The notes below the pieces were generated by a model that made no database searches, was not told the DNA's origin, and saw only the letters and a list, made by a program, of their open reading frames with translations. The position numbers were made by a program, and so were the translations under genes. This document shows positions 53,660-64,000 of a DNA stretch of 64,000 nucleotides, piece after piece; position 1 is the first letter of the stretch, and every line of letters begins with the position of its first letter. The stretch comes from Ophiodon elongatus (Eukaryota > Chordata > Actinopteri > Perciformes > Hexagrammidae), in NCBI GenBank assembly GCA_016806645.1, contig JACSYO010001716.1, positions 56,001 to 120,000 of the forward strand, given 5' to 3'.

Positions 53660-54135
53660 GTCATTATCTGTAGTTCTTCATACTTTCTATCTCGGGGCCC
53701 TCCTCTCTTTTGTTTCCATAGCTTCAGTCACAACACCATGTTAGATGTAGCAGGGGCTGACCATTTTCACCTCCATCACACACTGAACATACTTCCAGAA
53801 ACACTGCTGCCTTTCACACAACGATATCTTCCGCTGGAGCCGCAGGAAACCAGAAGAAGGCTTCGTCATGCTACATGCAGCAGCATACGGCCGACCTCAC
53901 ACGTGAACCTGTGTTCAAACTTTGTAAACTGCCTGGTAGTTGCAGGAGGGAGGAGCCGCAGCGTGGGGAGGAAGGGGGGGGGGAAGGGTGCGGTAGTGAA
54001 ACCCCCAGCGCAGACCGACATTGGTTTAACCAAAATGGCCGCCCACCACAGGCCTCGGTGAGATGGAGCAGGGTGTAACCACATGCTTCGGCTATCTTCC
54101 ACGTAGCAGCGGTGCACGCTGCAACCTACACATTG

Positions 54136-54137
<2 letters not shown>

Positions 54138-54208
<71 letters not shown>
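54138..54208. repeat. (GT)35 microsatellite
   Basis: A 71-bp run. Confidence 0.96.
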
Positions 54209-54211
<3 letters not shown>

Positions 54212-55470
54212 ACAGCCAGGCTTTGCTTTGTTCAGCCTCACGTCTTCCAACCGTTTGCCACAGCTTTCAGTTCGTATCAACCTGCTCGTCCGGGCGCCTC
54301 AAAGCCACAGAGTTCTGTTAACGCTGTCAAGCTCCTTCTTGACCTTGGAGACAGTAGTTGTCACATAGTGTACAGTGGATACAGTTTACAAGTTCAGAGG
54401 TCAAGGGTCAGGGTGGCTCCATGTGTGTGCGGCGTAGCGCGGTCTACATCCTTCTCCTCGGCATGCTAATGTGTTCTGATAGCATGGCCACTGCCCCCTG
54501 AGGGCCCCCTGAGGGCCCCCAGGGGCATGGGGGACAGGGTTAGAGGTCATGTCCTCCTCTGAGGACGAACAGGACCAGAGAGAGAGAGAGGGATGAGGTT
54601 CCGTTTGGGAATAAGCGACAACGACCTCAGCACTATTGATGTGCTTGTCATCTGTGAGCGTCCCAACTACCGTGCATTTAAAAGCAACCGTGTCGTCTAA
54701 CAATGGGAAATCCAAAGCTGTAATTCCTCATTAGAACACGAACATGCCAAATACTCACCTGCGTACGTTAAATGTCCAGGGCTTTTATTGTGAAAGGTAA
54801 GAATGTAAAGGTGGATCTGGTCGGCGCTGTCTTTGTCAAGGTTGGAAGGAGCAATAAAGTTCTCTGCAAAAATCCCAGAAAATAAAAAATAAATAAACAT
54901 TTGGTGTGGAATTCTGTGCAGTGTGCAATCGCCAACAAACTCACTGTAATAAAAGCAAACACGCCCAATCACACGCAGAGAGGCAGCCAATCACGTGACG
55001 ATGGGGACCAGCCGCCAGCGAACCGGGCAGTACTATGTTTGGGGAGCAACAAGCCCGTTTGAAGCCACGACCCGAACCAGATGCACGGCTTTGTTTTGAC
55101 TGCAAACCCACCATTTTGTTTGTGTTCACATGCGCCATAGTAGACCTTGTTTTGTCTACGCCGCGTGCAAAGTAGAAGAAAGTCACTCTCGCTGTCCACA
55201 TGTGCAGGCTGTAGGCCCAGCCTGGACACGACCAGACATGATAAGAAGCTTCGTATTCATCGCGACAAAACACACGCGACCTAATGTCACATTTCATCAA
55301 ATTCTGTAAAAGGACTGGACCTCCATCAGCCGGCGGGGGTCCGGGTTTGACTTCTGCTTTGCGCCGTGTTTCCATTTCACGTCACGTCTGACAAGCCGAC
55401 CGAGAGACGCAGAAAAGAGGTGAAGAGAAACTGAGGAAGGGAGAGACAGAGAGCACAGGAAAAGAAACTC

Positions 55471-55477
55471 TGTGTGC

Positions 55478-55532
<55 letters not shown>
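55471..55532. repeat. (GT)n microsatellite
   Basis: About 62 bp with CG interruptions at the left end. Confidence 0.95.
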
Positions 55533-55533
<1 letters not shown>

Positions 55534-56257
55534 CGGGCGGCACGCCCTTGCAGGTTTCTCTATCACTCAGCTTCCATTAATTTTTAATTGCTTCCTCCGC
55601 CTGGCACACAGCTCCACTTTTCACTCAGTGAGCAGAAACGAGGAGGAAGGACTCCCTAGCAGAGGAGAAGGAAAGGAGAGATGGGGGGGGGAGAAGAGAA
55701 GGGACAGAGTGAGACGGAGGGATGGGGGAGTTAAAGACAGAGAGGGGAAATAAAAAGTAAGAGAGGAAATTGGGGCGAAAACTGCTTCCATAAGCCTGGT
55801 TTGGCTCGACCCTCCACCAGAACCTCCTGAACCAACCCCTTTTCCTTTTCCCCTTCCCCGTTTCCTCCCGGCCTCCCTCCCTCCTCCCTTCCATCCTTCT
55901 CTCCTCTTTCCGTATTCCCTGTCCACCAAACTTTTCTCTCAACCGCTGTATTTCAGCCCGTACTGTCCTTTATCATCGTTGGTGAATAAATGAAAAGGAG
56001 AGGACGCCCAGAGTCTTTGATGGAAAACAGTGTAGTTTCAGCACACTCGACACTTCCACCATCTCTCCCCCAACCTTCCAGCCCCCCCCCCCCCTCCCCT
56101 CTTTCTAAATTAAACATCAAAGGGACAGCCCTCCACTAGGTGCTCTTGCTCGCCCACTCCACCAGCGATGCCATGGTGCATTTTCCTTGTTTGAAAGTCG
56201 CAGAACGCATTTCACACCTAATCTAACCCTGCTCTACTCCTGCTGGAGTGCTCTCTT

Positions 56258-56309
56258 GAGTCTCTGAGTCTCTGAGTCTCTGAGTGTGTGAGTGTGTGAG
56301 TGTGTGAGT
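56258..56309. repeat. 8-bp tandem repeat (TGAGTCTC / TGAGTGTG)
   Basis: Three TGAGTCTC-type units followed by three TGAGTGTG-type units. Confidence 0.9.
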
Positions 56310-56553
56310 TGGGGAAGGTGGGCATGGTGGCTGCTGAGGCTTGGAGGTAGAAGTAGAGAGAAAGAACACATCAGGGTGAAACTGATTGATATTTGGTTCC
56401 CAGATTCGATGTTTTAATGCAGCTTTAAATGGTCCGTTAAACCTCAGTTTCAGATCCGGGGCCAACGTTTTGGACACGCAAGATTGATTTTTGATCATTA
56501 AGCGTTTGTTAAACGTGTAGTAAAGGTGATCCTCTCTGTGTTTAACTTGTAAT

Positions 56554-57230
56554 GTGTTGAATCTGATCGCTGGGTGTGTAGACTTTATGTTTGATGGTGC
56601 TTCCCTTTTATTTTTGTGTTTTCTAGTTCTAGAAAAAGTCGGTTCCTCTGCTGCTCATTGTAACTGTGGGGTTCCTCAGGGATCCATTCTTGGAACACTG
56701 TTGTTTTCTTGGCTATGCTTCCTCTCAGCCAGGTCCTTCACAACGCTGTTATGCTCCGTATGGATTTTAATATGTTACTGTTCCCTTTTAGGGCATTAAA
56801 TGCGCTCGCTCCAAATTAAATCAAGGATTTTGTGACGCCCTTTCTGTGCCCGTACGCTCCCTTAGACTGGTGGATGTGGCTCTGCTCGTCGTTCCTAGAC
56901 CAGGGACTTTGTTGTTAGAGCACCCAGACACTGCCAATCATCGAGATCACACAGGCTACATCAGCGTCTTTTAAATCCCTTCTTTTACACTCTCTTATAG
57001 GAAGGCGCTTATGAATATTTAATATATTTTTATGTTTTATCCTCCTTCTATTGCTATTTTATATCTATAATTTTGTTTACTTAATTTCATCCCCTGGTGT
57101 TTTTATGCTTTTATGATCCATTTGTTTTTTTTTTATTGTTGTTTATGTTTTTTTACTCTAAATTACTTTGTTACATTGTTAAGAATAGTGTTACATGAAT
57201 ATATTATTATTATTATTATTGTTTTGAGAC
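56554..57230 (+). pseudogene. LINE reverse-transcriptase relic inside SKI intron 1
   Basis: The plus frame reads CNCGVPQGSILGTLLFS, the RT block-4 signature (GVPQGS.LGPLLF) of CR1/L2-type LINEs. About 90 bp later come words like the C-terminal region (RALNALAPN, then FKS), followed by an AT-rich tail with ATTATT repeats at 57200-57221. The catalytic YADD block is missing, so the copy is internally deleted and dead. Confidence 0.75.
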
Positions 57231-60200
57231 TTTTGCTGCTCCAGTCCTACTTCTGCGTGTGGTGGCTAACGTTACCAAGCTTTAAATAGTTGTTTCTGTA
57301 TAACTGACATTACTCCGTCAGGTCATCACTTCCTGCTTGTGGTCCCACTCCACACAATGACGGTGTTTTTAAAGCTAATGACTTTAAAGAGTCTTGGGGA
57401 TCCAATGTGCCAATATGTTGCAACTTGTGGCCAAAGTGGCCACTGATCAGCAAACATTGTGTAGTCCAAAGTGAAGAATGTCTGTTGTCCAAATGAGACG
57501 GATTATTTTTCCATAAAGAGGGAAAATTTAAACTACACGTCCATTTTTCCTCATTTACTTATGATGCCACGTCGGAAGATACCGAACACTCCAGCAACAT
57601 ATCTACTCCCTCCAGGTTCAATCCCAAAATAAAAGTGTTGATTTTAGCATTGTGAGAGTCACAAGAGGAGAAGTAGAGTGGCGAGGATAAAAGAAAGACA
57701 TGGGGAGGGAGGAGGAGAAGGAGAGAGACTGCTGGCTCCTTGCCATGCCCTCTCAGTGTGACCTTCCTCGTAAATAGCTCATACGACTCCCCCACCCCCC
57801 TCTCGTTCCGATGGGAGGAAGATAGAGAAAGCTGAGATGGATTTAAGCACCGTAACAAGCCCCCATTTTATTTCTGCCAGTCTCGCTTTTTTATAACAAG
57901 AAAGCCAGGTGTAGCAGACCCTCATAAACATGAGCCGCCAGCAGATTGCACAGACGTCCCGACCCCCCTCATTGATCCTGTTTTCATGTTGAAGTTGAAA
58001 AGATGCAGAAGCGGCCGCAAGGGCAAAAAACTGGGTTTACCAAAATGACACAAAAGTGACACAAGACCGAATCTTTCCCACAGAGGACGGCACACACGGT
58101 GAACTTTTGCTCAAGCGCTGATTAAAATATATGACATTTCTAAGGTCACAAGACCGAGGACATCTTCCAGAGCTCATTTGACTGTTAAATAGAGCAGTGT
58201 TGCAATTAACTATTCCATAAATTGGTTTGCCAAATTAAATTGCCAGAGTGTGACATCAAGTCTCTATGGAGACGGGACCGATCCCTCCACTTGACTCCAT
58301 GGATGTAGGACAAACAGATGTAGGTTTTGTGTAGGTTGAACCCAAAGAGCCGGGCTCACATCAAGGTTCTGCCGGCGTACCGCCACACCAGTATAGCTAG
58401 CTTACTACAGGAACCGGAGCCAAGTCCATCAGAGTGGATTCTGCAGCGAGAAGGCAGTGGAGGAAGGTGGTGAAGATGAGCAAGCGATCAGTAGCTCTCC
58501 CTCTGTTCCCTCTCTGCCACTGGGACGCCGTCACTGCCGGGCCGAGGCAGATGGCACGTGGACCGTGAAAAGGGCAGCGCCCACCAATCCTTGCCCACCA
58601 ACCCGGCAGCACCCACCTGGGTGCCACCTGCTCCTCTTGTCTGTTTGACCCTCTTGCCAGTCACGAACACACCAAGGACCACATGGCTTAAGAAATAACT
58701 TCGAGGAGAAAGAAGTAGATCCTCCACTCGTTTTCTGTTTTCGGGCTCCACTAACACCATTGTGCCTAATCCTCTCTGTGTGTTGTTCTAATTGAAACAA
58801 TGAAAGTTAGAGACCCCCCCAAGACCAAAACATGAATAGTCTCATGTTCTTGTAAAGTAAGTTGTTTGAAAAAAAACAAAAAAAGCCAGTCCCGCCCACG
58901 GTGAAGGTTAACAACCACATCTACAGTCTTCACTACAGCCTGGATCAGCCCCATGAACATGGCCAGTGGTTGCTGCAGCTGTCTCCGTTCCATGCATGCA
59001 CTATGCAGCAATAGGAGACTTAAAGGGTGACCTATATACAGTAGCTAGCTATAGATGCGCCTGTTGTCTCTGAGTCACCCACTGTCTCCCTCCAAGGCTT
59101 CGTCATCCACGCTCGGCCCTATAGTGGAGGCTGGGCTCTTCTATCCAGTCCGACATTCACTAAGCATGATATGAGCTTTCCGCTCGCAGCATCTCCAGGA
59201 TATAGGGTTTGTGCATTCACACCATAGAAGACTTGCTGAGCGACTTAAAGGGCCCATGGAGGCAATGTTGTTTGTCTTAGCCCTGAGATTACAAATCAAC
59301 TTTACATTACTGCGGAAGCGTGGCAAACAGCAAAGTTGAGTCATTGCGGTGATGGTTTACCGTTTTGTTCAGACGCTTCCGATTGACAAAGGAGACATCT
59401 TTCACAGCCGTGTGATTTTAGGGAAGAGGTCGTTGTGGATGGATGGATGGGTCAGATGGGTTGAAGCATGTGACTTTGCCACGGGAGACCGCTGTTTGCA
59501 TCCCATTTCCTACCAACTGTCAGTGTTCCACAGTTTCTGTTCACTATGACCACAGTCGCTCCCCAAGCCTCACCGAGTAGTCATCGGTTAACCATGAGGT
59601 TTTCCTGACCTCGATGAAGTAGTTTCTAAAACCCAAACAAGGATCTCTCTTTAACCAAATCCTTCCAAACCTAAACCAAACCAAACCGTGACCCTCGCAG
59701 TAGCAGACCATCCAACACTATTATGGCTCATTTTAGGATGCAGTAACAACATTGCTTTTTGTCATTTAATTATGAGTTCTGCGTCTGTAAAAGCTGATCT
59801 TATTACAGTGAAATCCTTTTTAAATCACGGTGCATTGGCCATCAAATGTACCTCACACTTGTTTTAATGATTTAAAGAAATGCCTGCAACTTCAACAATT
59901 AAAACCATGACTCGAAAGAGTCAGACTCAATGGAAGCATTCAAGGGGACATCTCCGAAGACCTTTTGTGGAACAGATAAGACCTCCGTGGTGATTTTAGG
60001 AAGCAGAAGGAAACGGAGAAGGGTGAGCCTAATTGTATTATCAGCTCGGGAGCTTGTTTAAACTGAAGTTGGGTGAGCCTACAAGGCCAATTGTCCTCCC
60101 CCCTCCAGGAAAACAGGAAATATTTCCATACGTGCTCCTCATCAGTATTAATATTGAGCTCTTCACTGGTCCAAAGTGGAGGTGAAGTACGCATGCTAGT

Positions 60201-60506
60201 CACGCATATTAGAAATATCATTCACAGCGTTGGTAGCAGGGCATTACTTGACTTTAAGGTCCTCTCAAGTGCTTTCCCCAGTTAGACTTTTACAAGGGGG
60301 GTGTGGATTACCTCAGTGTGGGCCTTGAATAAGGCAGCTTGTTTCAAAACAGATGTGGTGTGTTGCGCGGCGCTCTAGCAGAGAGAATGAGCTCATTGTT
60401 TACAGTGGAACCTGGTGCTAATTTTTTCTGAAACGCTAACAGCTGCCTAACTGCGCCACCAGCCAGCCTTGATATCGCCCCCCTCCCACTCCCTGCCACT
60501 GGCCTC

Positions 60507-60537
<31 letters not shown>

Positions 60538-60540
60538 GTG

Positions 60541-60585
<45 letters not shown>

Positions 60586-60613
60586 GCGTGCGTGCGTGCG
60601 TGCGTGTGCGTGT
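60507..60613. repeat. (GT)n/(GCGT)n microsatellite, ~107 bp
   Basis: Alternating purine-pyrimidine throughout, with GTGC/GCGT units concentrated at the right end. It is a Z-DNA-prone composition. Confidence 0.95.
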
Positions 60614-61759
60614 TTGCTCTGGCAGACTCCAAAAGACCAACTAGGCGCCTGATGATTGCCACCCCCTCCACTCAAAGCTCCATCAGCTCCATCCTAGTGC
60701 ACTCCCCAAATCTAATCTACGCAATGAAATCGATAGGAGTCCCTGCTCACTACGGCCAGTGCAGACTCGCCAGTGTTGGGTTGCCTACTTAAGCCCCCCA
60801 GTGCCTGGGAGGGATCATGTTGGGGGGACTTCGTCCCACACGCACACACACTAACTCACTTTCGCATCTAACTGCAGTTGCACAAACCCAGGTTCAGTGC
60901 ATGTGGTCACATGTTGGCTGCGAGCAAAGCGACAAATATGGAGCGAGTTTGCAGCGGGGCCGCAGTGGCTGATGGGCCTCTGACGCAGCTCCTCTGATAG
61001 CATCACGATCACAGGCACTTGTCCGATCTTTATCGCGGAAACACAGTTCTACACACTGCATGTGTCGGCATCTTTCATGACTAATCCAGTTAAATAACTA
61101 AGAGCTATTGGCTTTGCAGGGGAGTGAACATAAAACTAGACAAATGGAGGCATGAAGCCAGTTGAAGGATGATAGTTGTGCTCTCCCTAATTGACTTAAG
61201 TGCCCTTATTAGTCTTGGGCCATTAGCACCTCAGTTTCCTTCGAATTCTCCATCTATTTGCAGTCCGTGGCGCTTATCTGCTGTCAGGAGCACACTGGCC
61301 CGTCCCATTTACCTGCTCCACGCCGGTAAACTTTGGCGTTCTCTGTGAAGTTCAAACCGGGCCGATGTCTCACCTTGGCGGCAGCGGTGAGTCGTGTGAT
61401 TGCCATCCTTTAAATGTATTTTTTATCGGCCGTAGAGACGCTGGGGAGGGGCTGGGCCCTTGTTTGTGGCGAGCAGCCGAGCTAAAGACAGTTTGATGTT
61501 GATTTAACCGCACTTAGGCCCACGGGCAGCTTCCTGCCTGCCTCAGCTCTTAATACATTTTTTATTTTTCTTGAGCCTTTTTTCTCCCTCCCCCCTTTCT
61601 CCTTTTGTTGTGATATTTTCTGTCTTCCTACTTTCTCCTTCCTGGTATGGAACTGTAGTCCCCTGTCCACGTGACAGGACAGAATAAAAAGGAATGGGGA
61701 AGAGGAGGAAATGGCCGTTTCCTTTTTTTGCGACCAAATCGGCTTCATACGTCCCATTG

Positions 61760-61806
61760 TCCCCCCCCACCCCCCCCACCCCCCCAACCCCACCACCCGC
61801 CCCCAT
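61760..61806 (-). repeat. C-run cluster (G-quadruplex-type on minus strand)
   Basis: Runs of 7-8 C separated by single A, then shorter C runs. On the complementary strand this gives at least four G-tracts. Confidence 0.85.
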
Positions 61807-62684
61807 CCTCCCCGTACTTTGTTTTGTTTAGTGCGTACATGAAAGGCTTATCTTCACAATGACGAGAAAATGATGAGACTGTACAATGAAGAGAAAAAGA
61901 GAGTTTGGGAGAGCGGCAGAGAGGAAATAGGGAGACCTCTCTGGGAAGTACAGCTTGTGGAAAATCTCCAGGTCTGCCAGTTCCAACTGGTACATTCTGA
62001 ACTCTGCACAAAACACTTTTATTTCCCTCGTCCTCTAAGAGAAAGACAGATGTTCTGTCTTTCTGCTCTCCAACTTTCCCCTCTGTTCACGACCTATTGA
62101 GGTGTCCCAGTGGCCAGATCAGCCCCCCAGCTTGAATCTTTGGCGCCATTGCTGCAGCTTCCAGGCCATATGTCAAACTGAACAAAAGAGGTCAGGAACA
62201 GTTTGCACAAGAAGACGAAAAAAACTAAAAGGACTGTTTGCGTGAGTCCACAATGGGAGCAGTACCCAGAGCCAAAAGTGGCTGCATTGGACATGTCTGC
62301 CACCAAACCATCAACACTGCTTATACCCACCACCTGGGGGCCAATGATCAATGGCTATACTCTAAAACACAATTGCATGGACGGTTGCTACCATGGTCAG
62401 CTGACTGGAACTATCGCACATGGGCCCTCGCGGCCACGCTAACATGGAATATAACGATTTGAGCTAGCAGTTCCCCCAATAGCCACTAGATCCTGGCCAC
62501 ATGTAAGGGCTTGTTTTATCTGATCAGTTCACAGACTCTTAAAGTTGTTGCTGATTAATTCAGTCTCGGCTCAGTTAAGCCCAGTGTTAGATCTAAATGC
62601 ATCGGGACTTTAAGTGTGCCCTCTTTTACGAGGCCGGTGGAGCGTGTGTTGTCTGTGAAGCCTTCCACTGTGTCACCAACATAA

Positions 62685-62728
62685 GCATTAGCATTAGCAT
62701 CAGCATTAGCATTAGCATTAGCATTAGC
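62685..62728. repeat. (AGCATT)n hexanucleotide repeat
   Basis: About seven units with one ATCAGC variant. Confidence 0.93.
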
Positions 62729-63383
62729 GTCCGCAGCAGAAGGCCAGCAAAGTCCCCAGACCCGACAAAAGCCTCCCCGAGAGAGCAGGCTGCTCACAGA
62801 CACACATTCAAACGTCACAGAAAGCCGCGCTGTACTGCGCTTCGCTGATAAAACGGAGATTACAGCCGGGGAACTTTATCTGGACTTTCTCAGCATTGAA
62901 ACAACGGCCTATAAATTCAATCTTTGATTGGGAGGAATGTTCTTTTTTCTTGTGAGGAAACGGATGAAAGTTCCAAAGCGCAGTAACAAGACAGACTGTG
63001 ATAAATCTGTCTGGGAATCTCGTCTCCTCGGCCTCAGACGTAACCAATGAGCGTGATGTGAGATTGGAGGGAGTCGAGGAGGAGGATGAGGAGGGTGGGT
63101 GCGTGCGGAGGGGGGAGGGGTGCGTCACATAGTTTACCAAATGCAATTATGTAACCACTGTGTCATGGTTGTGGAGGATGGGGAGAAGAGGAGGGTGGGA
63201 GGCGTCTGGACAGAGAAGAGACCTTGGATCAGGGAGGAGTGTGCAGCCTAGTATGACATATGTCTGATGTGTGTATCAAAATGGAAAGGAACGCATCAGC
63301 TAAAAGTTTCATTGTAAATGATGGTCGCTGCAGGGTCTTCGTCATAGTTTAAATTGACAGGGACCGACAGGACAAAGGGATGG

Positions 63384-63388
<5 letters not shown>

Positions 63389-63433
<45 letters not shown>
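63389..63433. repeat. (AG)n microsatellite
   Basis: A 45-bp pure run. Confidence 0.95.
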
Positions 63434-63434
<1 letters not shown>

Positions 63435-63717
63435 GCTGACAGAGTCCAGAGACAGCTGATAGAAGGAGTCTGTGTCTTCTTCTGCCGGAGTCTGTCTCTC
63501 TGGCTCTTGTCTGTGTGTCACGTACACTTTTCCTAGGGCCCCCATCGGTGCTTGGCCCTCCCTCCCTCCCTCCCCTTTCCCTTTCTCCTCTCCCTCTCTC
63601 ACAGCCCAGATATCCCATCGGGCCGTGGAGTTGACCAAAGGAAACGGGGCTGATTGTCCAAAGGGACGGGCGGCTGGTCGATTGGCCTGGCGCTGCCCAA
63701 AGTCAGCTGACAAGGGA

Positions 63718-63719
<2 letters not shown>

Positions 63720-63755
<36 letters not shown>
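63720..63755. repeat. (GT)n microsatellite
   Basis: A 36-bp pure run, with (TTTTA)4-5 at 63808-63832 shortly after. Confidence 0.95.
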
Positions 63756-63758
<3 letters not shown>

Positions 63759-64000
63759 ATGTATGCCCCTCCTCTGATGAAGTGCAGTTGGAAAAAACAG
63801 CTCTTTAAAACATTTTATTTTATTTTATTTTATAGGTCTTCATTTTCTGCATGTCCTGCCTAGTGACCAGTAGCTACGTATTCTGTTTGTTGGTTGTTTG
63901 GAAACCAACTTGTCATTGCCAGAGCGTTCAAGAACATCTCGCAGCAGAGACATTTCCAGAAAGCCATATTTCGTCAGCGTCGTTTCTTCCGTTTTGTTCT

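Noticed and set aside
63805..63900. TTTTATAG followed by an open frame near the window end, tested as SKI exon 2
   Set aside because: The translation does not resemble the SKI sequence expected after exon 1, and the T/A run is a (TTTTA)n repeat.

Overview
This is vertebrate nuclear DNA, most likely from a percomorph-type teleost fish. The signs are spliced genes with canonical splice sites, very long dinucleotide microsatellites, several teleost interspersed-repeat families, and the gene order FAAP20 next to SKI, which matches the human chromosome 1p36 order. I see no bacterial, plasmid or phage content. The species cannot be named from the sequence alone.

Layout. (1) 1-2271: AT-rich flank with degenerate ATGACATACTAT-type repeats, a near-perfect 60-bp hairpin and a SINE piece. 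(2) 2272-8127, minus strand: a complete gene that I read as faap20, the 20-kDa-class subunit of the Fanconi anemia core complex. It has four coding exons whose phases agree. They join into 292 codons ending in a UBZ4 ubiquitin-binding zinc finger with the same Cys/Cys/His/Cys spacing and the same terminal Trp as the human protein. (3) 8128-23180: intergenic DNA without a recognisable host gene, rich in transposon relics (an inverted-repeat DNA element, a LINE endonuclease relic, an L2-like reverse transcriptase relic, SINEs, other teleost repeats) and two minisatellites. (4) 23180-24136: SKI promoter and 5' leader, with a G-run/GC-box cluster, a duplicated polypurine tract and upstream ORFs. 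(5) 24137-25042, plus strand: SKI exon 1 (302 codons) with the SMAD-binding N-terminus, Dachshund-homology domain and SAND domain, ending in a phase-0 GTGAGT donor. (6) 25043-64000: at least 39 kb of SKI intron 1. No second SKI exon was found. The intron holds many microsatellites, a roughly 200-bp interrupted CTG repeat, SINEs, a 465-bp repeat copy and a LINE reverse-transcriptase relic.

The two genes are divergent (head to head), about 16 kb between start codons. They act in unrelated pathways: FAAP20 in interstrand-crosslink repair, SKI in repression of TGF-beta/SMAD signalling. The arrangement is conserved synteny, not an operon.

The most interesting new observation is a candidate recursive (zero-length-exon) splice site at 53653/53654. 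A branch-point-like motif and an 80-nt AG-free pyrimidine tract lead to CAG directly followed by GTGAGT, 28.6 kb into SKI intron 1. Others are the long CTG tract in the same intron, a 108-bp TG tract just upstream of the exon encoding half of the FAAP20 zinc finger, and overlapping upstream ORFs in both genes.
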